This document shows, in pieces, positions 1 to 14,837 of a DNA stretch of 64,000 bases. Within the stretch, counting starts at the first letter, position 1, and every line of letters begins with the position of its first letter. The stretch covers positions 8,515,490 to 8,579,489 of the forward strand of contig VUYV01000015.1 of assembly GCA_008711295.1 (NCBI GenBank). Reading direction: 5' to 3'. The DNA comes from Anarhynchus alexandrinus (lineage: Eukaryota; Chordata; Aves; Charadriiformes; Charadriidae). Both the position numbers and the translations under genes were made by a program. The notes beneath the pieces are model-generated. The model was not told the origin of the DNA. It did not search any database and worked only from the letters and a program-made list of their open reading frames with translations.

Positions 1-197
1 AGGGGGAAACAACAAACACCAGCGTTTGCACATTATCTCATTGTTTTGATTAATACTATCTTACATCATCAGCATCCCCGCAGCTGAGTAGCGTGGTTTG
101 GGTGACAGCACTCTGCACACACCAGCGGAGCCACTGGGCCCCACATACAGCCTTGAAAGAGCAAAGAAACACACACAATAAATCTTAACTTTTTCAT

Positions 198-203
198 TTT
201 ATT
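198..203 (-). promoter_or_regulatory. RPL17: RPL17 polyadenylation signal AATAAA
   Basis: TTTATT on the plus strand reads AATAAA on the minus strand, 24 nt beyond the RPL17 stop codon. Very short 3'UTRs are usual for ribosomal-protein genes. Cleavage would be expected about 10-30 nt further, near 170-188. Confidence 0.8.
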
Positions 204-226
204 TATGTACATCTGATGCGTCAGGT

Positions 227-3092
<2,866 letters not shown>

Positions 3093-3194
3093 TTTGGGGG
3101 CTCAGCTGCAGAAAAGCAATTAAAAAATAAAACAACCCATATATTAGGCTTCTAATATAGATACGCAGTCTGGATTGTTCGCCTTCCTGAAGGA

Positions 3195-3264
3195 GCTGCT
3201 CAGAAATTACGCTTTCTTTTCACAATTAAATCCAAAGGTGTCCTAAGAAAGTCATCACCGCAGC
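3195..3264 (-). ncRNA. SNORD58A: C/D-box snoRNA, SNORD58A-like, RPL17 intron 1
   Basis: On the minus strand GCTGCGGTGATGACTTTC opens the RNA, with the C box TGATGA at complement of 3252-3257. The element CTTAGGACACCTTTGGAT follows and the D box CTGA (complement of 3200-3203) closes it, with GCTGC/GCAGC terminal pairing. The run TGATGACTTTCTTAGGACAC is the same as human SNORD58A as I recall it. It lies in intron 1 (3106-3475), between the CpG-rich promoter and the ATG exon. Role: guide for 28S rRNA 2'-O-methylation. Confidence 0.93.
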
Positions 3265-3299
3265 CATGGCCTCCCCCTGAGGCCTGCTTCCCCCCCGCA

Positions 3300-3660
3300 C
3301 CCGCCAACCATCCCCCGAGCTCCGCCGCCTCCATCCCCTGCCCGCCCTCCCCCGCAAATACCGAGGGCGTCCGGCGAGGCGGACCCAGCCCTCGCCCCCT
3401 CGCCGCCTCCCCGGGGCGCCCTGGCCGGGATGGGAGGGGATGGAGACGGCTCCCCGGCCGCCATGGCTCCCTCACCTCAGGGCGGCGGCGGGGAAGAGGA
3501 AGAGCGGTGCATGCCGGGAGGCGTGAGAGCCGCCAGCTCTCGCGAGAAGACGGGCGGGATTTGCGCCAGGGAGCGTCGCGGAGGTGCCGCGCCGAGCGCT
3601 GGGCGAAGGGCGGCGGAAGGGACCGTCGATAAAGGGGCGGAGGGGGGGGTGTCAGGGCGG
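3300..3660. promoter_or_regulatory. RPL17: CpG-rich RPL17 promoter region
   Basis: The stretch is dense in G, C and CpG (runs such as GGCGGCGGCGG and CGCGGAGGTGCCGCGCC) around the TOP start at 3504, as expected for a housekeeping promoter. Beyond 3504, GCGTGAGAGCC and CTCTCGCGAGA lie within 45 bp. TCTCGCGAGA (3538-3547) is the palindromic motif found in many divergent housekeeping promoters (ZBTB33/BANP-type sites). No TATA box is at the right distance. CR1 sequence begins near 3685, so the upstream promoter is under 200 bp long before repeat DNA starts. Confidence 0.7.
3476..3504 (-). other. RPL17: RPL17 non-coding first exon with 5'TOP start
   Basis: Read on the minus strand, the tract CTCTTCCTCTTCCCC (complement of 3490-3504) is a terminal oligopyrimidine motif of the kind that starts ribosomal-protein mRNAs and gives mTOR/LARP1-dependent translation. 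I place the transcription start near 3504. The exon ends GCCCTGAG before GTGAGG (donor complement of 3474-3475). It splices to the acceptor before 3105, where exon 2 supplies 13 more 5'UTR bases before the ATG. The exact start is inferred from the TOP rule, not measured. Confidence 0.8.
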
Positions 3661-3684
3661 CACATCCCCGGCCCTGCCAGTGGG

Positions 3685-4250
3685 ACTAAGGCAGTGATCG
3701 TCCCCTGTACTGGGCACTGGTGAGGCCCCACCTCGAGGGCTGTGTTCAGTTTTGGGCCCCTCAGGACAAGACAGACATTGAGGTGCTGGAGTGTGTCCAG
3801 AGACGGGCAGCGGAGCTGGTGAAGGGTCTGGAGGACAAGATGGTCTGATGGGGAGTGGCTGAGGGACGTGGGGGTGTTCATCCTGGAGAAAAGGAGGCTG
3901 AGGGGAGACCTTCTCGCTCCGTACAGCTCCCTGAAAGGAGAGTGTAGTGAGGGGGGGGTCACTCTTCTCCCAAGGAACAGGCGATGGGACAAGAGGAAAT
4001 GGCCTCAAGTTGTGCCAGGGGAGGTTTAGGATGGATATTAGGAAAAAATTCTTCAGCAGAAGGGTTGTCAAGCACTGGAACAGGCTGCCCGGGGCAGTGG
4101 TGGAGTCGCCATCCCTGGAGGGATTTAAAAGATGTGTAGATGTGGTGCTGAGGGACGTGGGTTAGTGGTGGGTTTGGCAGTGTTAGGTTGATGGTTGGAC
4201 TTGATGATCGTAAAGGTCCCTTCCAACCTAGATGAATCTGTGATTCCATG
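3685..4250 (+). mobile_element. CR1 LINE fragment, 5'-truncated
   Basis: The element starts within the end of CR1 ORF2 (CACTGGTGAGGCCCCACCT, then CAGAGACGGGCAG) and continues through GGAGAAAAGGAGGCTGAGGG. It ends with the CR1 3'UTR, GTTGATGGTTGGACTTGATG, and a tail GATTCCATGA. The 5' end is lost, as is usual for CR1. The remaining ORF2 part is interrupted and non-functional. It lies immediately upstream of the RPL17 promoter, pointing away from it. Confidence 0.9.
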
Positions 4251-4303
4251 AGTGTGGGACTCGATGATCTTACAGGTCCCTTCCAACCCAGACGATTCTA
4301 GAA
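4251..4303 (+). mobile_element. Second CR1 3' tail directly after the first
   Basis: GTGTGGGACTCGATGATCTT and CAGGTCCCTTCCAACCCAG, then GATTCTAGAA, repeat the last ~50 bases of the preceding CR1. This is either a tandem duplication of the tail or a second very short CR1 copy inserted into the first one's tail. Confidence 0.75.
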
Positions 4304-7300
4304 CTCCACCAATGTGGGGCAGACAGGTGCCTGCGCAGGGCTCCCCACAGCCCCAGGCCGGCCCCCCCAAAATGGCGCCGGGCCCGCTGCCCTGAGGGCT
4401 CAGCCCCGTGCTGTGTGTGGGGAGAGATGTTTCAGTCAGGAGAGGCTGACGCTGGAGCCAGGACACGCTTTTATTAACCCTCAGCTCAAGGCCAGTGTGG
4501 TTTCCATCCCAGAACTCAGCTGAGACTGGAGCCAAGGAGCAAACCCAGGGGCTGCAGCTAGATGGCAGTTCAGGATGAGAATAGAGAGCAGCACATCCCT
4601 TAACAGAGGTGTCCAAGAGATCAGACCGAAGAGATTCATGCTTTTAAGTTGCAACTGCACCATTATAAAAAAATCAAAGACACACTTATTAAAATAAAAT
4701 ATTTCTTTTTTCCATTTTAGGCTGTGTTGGCCACTAGAACTGCTTGGGAAATTTGACGAAGCAGCAGTTCAATAAAACCAAAACATTTCCTGAAAGTGGT
4801 ACCCGGCTTCAGCAAAAGGCTCGTCGAGAAAAGTTTGGCAGAGTGGAGAAAAAAAGAGAAACATCTTCCTGAGCGGCCAGCAGTCTGGTGTGCCGGCACC
4901 TCCCTGGCACGAGAGAGTCCGGGTTCAACGCTGCGTTTAGAAATAAGAGCAAGAACCTACCACCCATGTAAATACTCTGACCACCAGGCTATTTTTGGAT
5001 CTCTTGTTGAGCGCTAAAAAACCCCAAAGCTTTGAAGCTAGGATTTCATCCAGATGAGAAGAGGGAAATATTTGAACTATCACAAATATTTACGTGGCTG
5101 GAAACTGTAGAGCTCTAATTCTGACTGCAGCCCTCCATTTACCTGCCTTAAAAGGTGCCTTTTACTTTGCTTTCAAGGAGGAGCTTTCTGCAAAGTCTCC
5201 AAGGAACATCCAAGCACCGATCTCAACGCAGGGAAACCTGCTGGGATGGGGGCAAATATTATTTCTTCTTTTTATATACGAGGTTCCCATGAAAAAAAAA
5301 GAGTTAGCAGCCCACACTCAGAAGAGCACACACTAGCTTTTGGTCACAGTTGCTTATTTTGAGATACTCAAGATGCGTTTTCAACATCATCCATCATCAT
5401 CATGCGTTTCCATCATCCTCCATGGGATTAGAAGCCACTTGGCACCTCAGTACACACAACCATCTTGGAATACCAGTAATGCAGAGGAGGATCAGCACCA
5501 CCAAAATAGACACACGACAGCCTTTCTAAGCCAAGCATCACTAGAGAAAAATAAACAGACCAGAAAAAGCATCCCCTCTGGGGTCTCATGACTTCGAGGA
5601 AACAATAAATATGTAAAAAGAGATCTCAGAAATGACTTCCAACACTTTCTTAGTGTTTCAGTTCTCCTTCCTATGGAACAAGAACAGTAATATTTCCAAA
5701 AGCGCTAAGTTTCCAGATGCAATAAATTAAAACTAGCAAAAGCTGAGGTCCTCAAGCACTTCCGTGGCCTTCCCCGCCATACTGTGGGAATCTCCTCTCA
5801 CAGCCCACGTGAATGCAACTTTACTCCTTCGTCATTTCTGCCCTCCTCTCCACACCTGCCTCCACGTAGGAAACCAGTGCTGGTGGAGGAAACTGGCCTT
5901 TCCATGGGAAGCACCTTTTCACGCAGCTTCTTCTTAGCACCAGAGCACAGAAGCAACGAGACGTTCAGAGAAAGCTGGAAGAGAGATCTGAAACGTAAGT
6001 AGTTGACACATGGTTGGAATTATCACATGGTCGTTGTGTTCATCAATCGAATCCAAACCAAACAGGGGACGTTTTCTGTTACTTACGTTTTCTCTTTCCC
6101 CAACACGTGGAACTGTTTATGATCAGCTGCTGAGGGCTTGCAGTGGTGGAAATGTAGAGGTAGGAGCTTCTGCGGATGGTGTCAGGAAATGAGATGCGTG
6201 TTTTCATCTTTGTTGGGAAGTTAACAACTGCTCTCAGAGGCAGCCTAGCACATATCTGGTGCTGAGATCAGGGCTGAGGCAGCTGAGCATGTGCCCTTGT
6301 TGAGGTTTACCCCGATTATTCCCCCAGTGCACCAGCTGCCTTGGATATTTAGCTTGCGTGAGCTGACTCAAAAAGAGTTTTTGGGTCCTAAGCAGAACAT
6401 GTAGGCACGTAAGTCCAAAATCATGTTCCTGAAAGCTCCTGTGTAGGAAGCAGCTGCCTCCTAATCCTGTTGGAATCTCAACTCCATAGGACTTTACCTT
6501 AAATTCCTCAGCCCTCTTAGCTCCTCTGTCCATACTACCCAGCGCTGGTGATTGTGCTGTGCATGCCCAGGAAGACCTCACTCTCTCAGCAAGCACTGAA
6601 AGCAAAGAACCAACTGTGTTCAGACCTGAACCGTTCCTCTACTTTGTACTCTGGAAGCTCCTGCTGGTAGCATCCTCCCGGGAAGGGCTGATCACAAGGA
6701 CAGCAATGGTTTCTACCTTCTCCTGTGATGCAGCTGCAGAAAGCGGTAGTGCCCATCTTAACCCAGCAGCATGGTGGCCACAGCACACTCCCAGGATGTG
6801 GGAGACCCGCTTTCAATTTCCTTCCCTTGAGAGGTTTCAAAGCTGCATCCTAACCAGGAGGCCAGAGGTTATTCTGTGGCAAAGATGTTCCCATCCTTCC
6901 TGCTACGGGTTTTCTGCCAAGCAGCCCCCAATGAGGTGGTTTCACACCTCTCCTCTGGACCTGCTCCTGGGGCTGGAAGGCGGCTGCACCCATTAACCTG
7001 CCCTGGAGGAGCCCAGCAGGCAGCAGGTTGCGTACAGGTGCAGGAATGTTGTATCACATAAGTCCTTTTGTGGATTTAGCTGTGAATAAACAAGCAGCCT
7101 TATCAGTCCTACGTGAATTGCCAAGCCAAATGTCATCCTAAGTGACAATCAGTCAATGCCCTTGATAGCCACCATCCCTCCTGGCCAGAAGGAGAGGTGA
7201 GCTCCAGGGACTGGCCAGGGCTGTGTTTTCACAGCAGGTCTGGAACCAAAAAGAGAGCTCACCTCCAGCCGTAGGACCCCCCTGCTCACCTTCCAGCAGC

Positions 7301-9017
7301 TCTGGAGCTCAACCACTGCCACAGCAGATGTGACAGAAGCAAACCTGTGCCTGTCCTCAGCCAGCCAGCTCAGAGGCCAAAGCATTCCGTTTAGCCCTAC
7401 TCTGTCGCAGCTCAAGGCACACATCTGCCTTTGCCGCCCTGCTTGGGGACAGTAACTTCTAACAGAGGGGCAGGTGGAACAACAGGAGGATCCGTGCTAA
7501 AATCCCCCTGACAGGTAGGTCCAGAGGGGCTTAACTCCGGCTCACTAAAACATACTGTATGTCCACTGTGCTATAGGAGGGGGTTTTGAGCGGTTCCTTT
7601 GCTCAGGAACAGAAGCCAATTCCTTAAACTTTTCTGTAGATTTCTTGGCATTTATCTTACAGACCCGGATTTTGCAGCCCAAGGGTTATGTGGGGATATT
7701 AACTGTCATTCACAAAATTACATACAAATGGGTTGTTTGTCCTAATGGTTAAGCAGAAAAATCTTGAAGACAAAGGCACCCAACATTCATTTTAAATTGA
7801 AACCAGCTTGAAGGCTGGAGCTGCAAACGCTGAAAGCTCTCCAGCCTTCAGACAGCTGCCGCGCTTTCTTTCCCTCAGCTCCTCTCTCCTGACCAGCCTC
7901 TGGGCTCCTGCACTCCTCCTCCCAGGTGTGTCGCTCCTCCGGAGGCACAGCTCGCTCCCGTTCTTTGCCTTTTCCTCCTACGGTCAGCAAGGCGGCGGCA
8001 TTTGGACACGTGGTAGGTCAGTTCTCCACCTAAGCCACTTGCCACAACCAATGTCCTAAAATCTCCTGACCCAGGCAGTGAGTCCCAGGAGCACGATCTG
8101 TGGGCTTGGAAAAGGAGGAAATGCATCTCCAGAAGATGGACTGACCAGGACAAGACACTATAGTTTTGCTCTGCATCAGTAATTCTGTCTTGGTCACTTA
8201 AAGAGCTCAATTATGTTATATATCCCTGGAATGCTTTTGATTCCCTGTGTGTCCTCCTAAAACACAGGGAATTCTTTATGAGCAGAGGTTAGCTACAGTC
8301 TATTTATTTCTCTCGTGGATATGCTGTACGCAGTCCAGGGGTTAGGAAACAGCCAAGGGAGCTCGGCGCCGTGACAGCTGAGTATCTGTCCTTACCATCA
8401 CCACTGCTGAAGCGTGACGCAGCAGGCACGGCACCTTCCCCACTCTGCTGCTGCCCAGCCAGCCAGGAGCGTGGTCAAAACAAAAAAAAACCAACACAGC
8501 AATCGGTGAGATTGTCTTAATACTCAACGTTTTTTGGCATATTGTCCTAGAGCTACAGGTTCATCCACCCCCTGCACGCCCAGCTAGGAGGGAATCACCC
8601 GTAAAACAAACCTCCTGTGTGATTAAATAACCTTGTAGCTGAAGTTTGTGTTTATTCAGTGTATTTCTTGCCAGCAAACCATTTACGCAGGTTGTGCGGG
8701 TCTATGACTGCTCGTTCATGGCTTTCATTGCCAGAAATGGACCAGCCAATCGCCTTGATGAGTAAGGCAGTAAATAAAGACATCGTGTAAGTGCCTGATC
8801 ACAAACACTATTTGGGATAAATTAAATCCTGGGCTTAGGTTTGCTCTAACCTGTCTGGCTCATAATGGAGAAGTACTGCTTTAAATGCGCTTTTGGTTAA
8901 TGAAACCAAAAATATCCCTGGAATCGGGGATATCGCCCACAGTTTGCATCCACATCTTAGGCACAAATTAAAATATAGGAAATTCTGTTTAAACATGAGA
9001 GAAAAACCTTTTTTTTT
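4304..9017. other. Intergenic, no gene seen
   Basis: This lies between the CR1 pair and the next CR1 fragment. A G/C-rich part (4320-4440) is followed by ordinary A/T-balanced sequence. Open frames here reach at most about 145 codons and show neither recognisable protein similarity nor paired splice sites. I see no RNA gene or repeat array. Confidence 0.6.
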
Positions 9018-9200
9018 TTACTGTGAGGATGGTTGAACCCTGGAACAGGTGGTCCAGAGAGGCTGTGGCGTCTCCATCCTTTGAAATAAAAATACAACTG
9101 GACAGTATCTTGGGCAACTAGCTCTGGCTGACCCTGCAAAAGGATTGCTCTAGACGATCTCCACTGGCCCCTTCCAACCTCAACTTTTCTTGATCTGTGA
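9018..9200 (+). mobile_element. Old CR1 3'-end fragment
   Basis: GGTTGAACCCTGGAACAGGT, CCAGAGAGGCTGTGGCGTCT and CTGGCCCCTTCCAACCTC match the CR1 3' region in order, but with many changes. It is an older copy than the ones downstream. A run of T (9009-9019) precedes it. Confidence 0.8.
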
Positions 9201-12200
9201 ATCCTGTCAACATTTTTAAAGTTGAGTGCGTTCTGTACCACGAAACACAGCCTCAAACTCCATCCATGTGTTTCATTGCATCTCCTGACCAAAATGGATC
9301 AAAGAAGTCTCCCCCGTTATTATCTGCTTTATGTTTCCATGGCTGCCTTGTTGAAGAGCTCCTCTGGATCAGCTGATAAACCACAATCAAACCTGTTCTC
9401 TTCCAGGGGTTTCTGCACCTCCACCTCCCTGCTGACAGACACCGCACAGAGGGACGCGAGGCAGGACTGGTCCTCCTAGGCAGGACCCATCTTTGTCACC
9501 CCTGCAGCCCTCCCTGTTCTGAACCAGGGTGGACATCTGCTCGGACCCTGGGAAATGAGGTTGGATGATGCCTATTAACACAACCTGTGCGAAAGTTGCA
9601 GCCAGCAGACAGGTTTCTGTTCACGGCACAGCAAGAAGCTACAGCCCCGAACATCTACCCTCTTCCAAACTTAATGCCCATAGCAACCCTTCCAGCATCT
9701 TCATTTATCATCCCATCACATGGTTTCTGTGTTCATTCCTTCCTATCCTTATTGTCAGAGATTTTCCCTGAGTTTCTGCTCTCTGCTGCTGTAACGATTG
9801 CAGCATCTCCCTCTCCGCAAGACGCAGACCTCCCCACTTTGATCCCAAATGTCACCTCTGAGGTCATCCCTCCCTCCTGGCTCGCTCCTTCCCTCCCTCT
9901 TCCCATCATCCAACTACCCCCCCCTTTGCTATTGCAACAACTCTGACACAAGCCCCCTCTTTCAAAGCTTTCCCTATCTGTCCACGCTTACTAATCCTCT
10001 CTAGCTGAGCCGCCCTCCCCCTCTCCAACCTCTCCTCTCCGCTCCGCATGGTCTTTTCCAGCGTGCACGGCCCAGTCACATGCCAGTGCTCGGGAAGGTC
10101 ATATGATGGGTAGGGACCGCCGGGCAAGGCTGCGGCAGGCATCTGCCGAACGCGGGGCCCTGTTAGGTAGCACACCTCCAGCTCCCACCCCATCCCACGG
10201 CCACCCCGTGACTCAGTCAGGTGCTGGACCTGCAGCATGCGGGGACACAACGCCGACTGCACGGGCACTGGGCGGGAGACGGGGGCTGTGGAGTTGCATT
10301 GCAAATGCAAGGAAGGAGCATTGCATCCAGGGATCCTGCGGGATCCTGCACCCATATCCCAAACCCGGCAGGTCTGCTGCCACTGCTCCCCTCTCCTGCC
10401 CACCCGGCAGGTCTCTGCTCGCACCTCCCACATCGTGCTCTGCTTAGAAAATATCACCCTTGTGCTGCAAAGCGTATCACCGACCTGTGCAGAAAAGCCC
10501 TCTTGTTTTTCTTCTGCCCTGACCTCAGTCTGTCTGCCTGTCTGTCCTTGGACTGGGAGTTCCCGGGATGAATATCGGCAATGTCTGTACATCACAGGCA
10601 GGAACATGAGTACAAAGTACTAAGAAATGCCCCGAGCTTTTCTTAATTAATTACAGAGCCACTGACTCTTTCTAATAAAATCCACACACTCAAATGTAAT
10701 AAATGAGAGAAGTTAGGCAATTAGCAATAAATGGCCAGAGGGTGAAGCAGAGCCCAGCGGGGGACCGGCATCCTCAGGGACATTTCATTCTTTCCCATCT
10801 TCCTATTGCATGTGCTGCAAACGCATGCGATAGATGTCCTTTTCATTGAGACACCGAGGAGTGAGACCAGATTCAGGGATGGGATAACTGATGGGTTCTC
10901 AAAATAAAATGTGCAAGATGGTGAAAAATGAAATTAGTAATATTGCCAGTATAAGTAAAGCCAACATCTGAGCCAAACAGGAGGCTCCACGTATCTCCAA
11001 GGATGGCTCGAGGCTTTCCCCTATCTCAGGCAGTTCCCAGCGCTATGCCCTGCTCACATTTGAGAAGGCAAAAGGTTCAAAGGAGAGGGTAAATGAAAAC
11101 AACGTGCTGGAGAACAAATTATACCGACCTTGATGATACACAGCACCGTCTTGTGCTGCTTATTTCCAAGCCCCAAACTATTTGTCTCACTTTTTCTGAA
11201 AAAAACAGAAGATACCGCGTAAAGTCTGTTTGCGGTTTAAAATACCATTCCTCTTTAATGTGAATCGCAGTAAAACACTGCCAAAGGATCTCCTAAAAAC
11301 CCACCCAAATCAGCAGTCAGGACCACAAAGAGAAGAAGAACGCGCATGAGCTGTCTGACCCAACACAGCTTAGGAAGAAAGAATTATCTGAGATTTGCAA
11401 CTATAAAGCTTGGGTGCAAATTAGCAATAATGGTGAGAACTAACATTATATATTTTTATAGGGCTTTGCTAAAGTAAGTAACAAATTAATTGGTTTTAAT
11501 AAATAACTCCTTTTCTTTCCTGTAGGCACTGGGGAGTTGCAGGCACAGAGTTTCCTCATTTTGGTGTCCATCCAGATTTACAGGATCAGTTTAGAAAGCC
11601 TGAGTGCCACCCAGATAAATTTAAAGTGGGTTTGGGAGTGTTGAAAATCAAGCTGTAGGTGGCTGGTTTGGGGTTTAGTCTGGGAAGTTTTCAGAAAAAG
11701 AGATGTCAGCTTTCTATTTTGCCAAAATGCCAACTCGCAACGTATTTTAGCTGCTAATTACCAGAAATGAGCCCAAAGACAGAGCTGTGCCCCGGTCTGA
11801 CAGACCCCTCTAAGCAGGCACGAGAGCCGCTGCCCGCTCTGCCGGTTCTTACGGTCTCTGCTCGAGCTGCAGTCCGGCTGAGTGCTGAGTACCTCTCACT
11901 GACAGCACTTCAACATCCCCTCCAGACTTGGGCCAACTATTCCTGCAGATTTGAAGAAAAAGCATGTGGATAAGGATATGCACTCTAAAGCAATCCCTGA
12001 ACCAAACAACCGCCCCCCCAAACTCCCCTCTGGACTCTCTAGCAGCTCCGCTTACAAAAAATTTATTATTTTTTAAATCTTTTCCCTTTGCTGGATGCAG
12101 GAGAGCTAAGGCAGAAGCACCGCTGGGGACTCACCATCCACCATCTGAAGGGTCAAGTGATCACGGACTTCTGAGACCAAAATAGGACCTCAGAAAGGAG

Positions 12201-14691
12201 CTGAAGCAAACATCCCCCTGGCCACCCACGGCACCTCTCCACTGCCAGTGGGCTGAGCTCCAAATCCATGTTCAAGCCCAAACATGCTCAGCATTCATAC
12301 AGCTTGGATGGAAAAGCGTGGGCTTTGGGTAAAGGCGTAAGAAGAGAGAAAATATACGTCATTCCTCAGCACAGACCTAAAGACATCCTTGTCTGCAGCG
12401 TGGATGGGGCAGGCCCACCACCCACCGCTGGGTCTTCTATCCGACACAAAGCAGCCAAGCGGTCTGGATCCACCTCACGTACCATGGGATGTGCTGGGAA
12501 TGACAAGCCGCTGAATTACACTTGTCCGCTTGGACACAGGGAATAGACGTCAGGACACACTGAGCATTCCCTGGCTTTCAGCCTGCGCTCCTGCACAGCT
12601 CTGCTGTGGCTGGAGATGGGGTAAGATCACTTGAGGGTCTCCGCAAGAACGACACACTCAATCAGAGCAATGTGGGGACTAATGCAAGGCATGGGCAGAG
12701 GTGAATTGAGATAAAAATCATCATAAAAATCACTTCATGTCACTTAGACATGTCTGGGAAAATGGCACAACAAAGAGTGGCCAAGAAGAAGTTTGTCCTT
12801 GGTGAAGGGTGGTCCAGCGGCAGGACCTGCCATGGGGAAGGGGCAGCCGGTGGGGATCAAAGCCTTCTGGAAACCTCCCTGCAGACGGCGATGCCCGGAG
12901 GCAGGTACAAACTGTAACGTTCCTCCCTGTGTGACAACGTTCACAAGAATTAGCATTTCGCAGGAATGCGGGGATTTATTCTTCAAGGCCCACCGTATCC
13001 GCGAGCGCTACAGCCCAAACACTGCACCAACAGAGCATGTGCTTGATAAGAACCCCGGAACAGATGCCAGCGGATTTAATGTGGGACAGGAGGCCCATTG
13101 CAGGTTTGCAGACTGCTGGCAGGGTCAGCTGTAAATATTCCCTCACAATCAAAGGCATTCATCTAAGGATTACATGCTGGGGGCTTTGTGGTAAAGTAAA
13201 TTTGCAACTAACGGGACCATTAATAGTCAGACAGTTTAGTTGGCTCGCTGGCTGCCATTTATTTTCCCCCCCGGTCATTTTTACTACATCTAAATACCAG
13301 GGGGATGTGGGACTTGAATGATGTGGCATAAGAAATCAGCTTAGAAGAAGTAAGAGAAGGGGTTACCTCCAACAAAGAGAGCTCAACAGGGATCGAACGG
13401 GGATATCAATAGTGGGTAATGCCACTGAAGCATGTGAGCTGATTTCATAACCTGATGGAGATTAGCCTCTTCTGTAAGCGAGCAAACCTATCGAGGGATA
13501 TGAAGTATTGGCCCCGTAAAGCCTGTTCATAGAGGGGCTGTATTTGAAAGGCTGAGGAGGGGAAGAGACTGCGTGGGGTAAGGAACGGCTGCGAAACAAA
13601 GACATCAAGGCTTGCTTTCACCCAGTTTGGTGCTCACAGAACAAAAATATCCATAGCAGAAACTGTGCCATGTAAGTAACATCTCCCGCCTCTGCAGTCA
13701 GCACTAAGTATAAAATAATTGGTGGCGTGATGGGATGATGACAAACCGAGAGGTCCTGTGCTGAGCAGGCGCGGGGTGATGCAAGGATTAACCTGGGATG
13801 TTATTTCCCCACAGAGCTGCCTCTCCAGGTCCGCGGAGCCTTTGGGGTGCAGTCAGCTCTGCGCGCCCATCTGATACGTGGGTCCTCCCGTGGCCTTCGC
13901 CCCAGCTCGGTGCACCCTGAGGTTGCTGCCATCTGAGCAGCCCTTTCCCTCTCTGGGTTTGTTCTCCAGCCCCATCTCTACCCCTCCTCCCCCATCATCT
14001 CAGAAAGAAATTCGGCAGAAGGAGCCAAGAGGGAAACTAACACCAATCCCGCTAAATTCTACCGCCTGGGCTGTGTTTTATAATTGAAAAGAAAAACTGT
14101 TTTATAACTGAAAAAAAAAAAAAAGAAAAAGAGAACAATTCCTCTCTCTCCCCTCCTCCTCCTCCTCTCCAGCAAATCCTACTCCCTCCTTCATTGGAGA
14201 AAAGGAATGAAAATGGAGAAAAACCAGGCGGGAAGAATGGAGGGTGTGTAAAACACTCTCAAGTTTCTATCTGTGGAATTAAAATTTTGCAGAATAGCAC
14301 TAATCACTCCCTGACGCTGAATAGCTGACCTGAAGCAATGAAATCAATCTTTGGCTCGTGCAAATGAGCAATCCTTAATAGGAGCATCTTTGACTCTTGT
14401 TGTTGTGCCATTGCTTTCAGTAACGAGCGCCCCATGAACCCAAGAACCACCATTTTTCCCCATGAGGAGGGTTCACTCGAGCCAAGTGCTGCACTCACGC
14501 AGGTGACTGCAACGGGATGCAATCTTAGCCACGGGACTACCGCGCAAATCCCTCCTGCGGCCACTCACCGAGGCGGTGGTACCCTGCCCTGGGCAGCAAA
14601 ACGCTCTCTCTGCTGCTATTCCTAAGGCGGGTCATCCCTGGCAGAATGCGGGATGCCACGTCGGCACCGCCGTTCACGTACCATGATGCTT
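9201..14691. other. Intergenic, no gene seen
   Basis: About 5.5 kb of unique-looking sequence. Overlapping open frames at 9906-10607 on both strands are pyrimidine/purine-biased and share no recognisable domain. A simple C/T-rich tract (CTCTCTCTCCCCTCCTCCTC) sits near 14142-14170. No RNA gene was recognised. Confidence 0.55.
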
Positions 14692-14837
14692 TTTATTTTC
14701 CTTGTGATCTCCAGAGCCACTCCCGCCAGAATTCTTCTACCTCTGCAGGTCTTCAAAGAGGTCATGCGATGCCGAAGGATCTTTCCTTTTCCCTTAACGC
14801 TCAGCTCTTTGATGATGTGGTTCATTCGTACTTCTTG
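14692..14837 (-). other. Exon-like open segment of unknown nature
   Basis: On the minus strand a pyrimidine-rich acceptor (CCTCCTTTCCTTGCAG) is followed by 146 nt that is open in only one of that strand's frames. The segment ends CATCATG before a consensus donor GTACGT. The reading is QEVRMNHIIKELSVKGKGK..., rich in Lys and Arg. I do not recognise the protein. The plus-strand frames are partly open too, so chance is a real alternative. No neighbouring exon that would join to it was identified. It could be a lncRNA exon, a lineage-specific coding exon, or nothing. Confidence 0.25.

Noticed and set aside
9906..10607. A 233-codon open frame on the minus strand, with plus-strand frames over it
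   Set aside because: All frames there are open because of base composition. No known domain, no splice context, and odd residue make-up.
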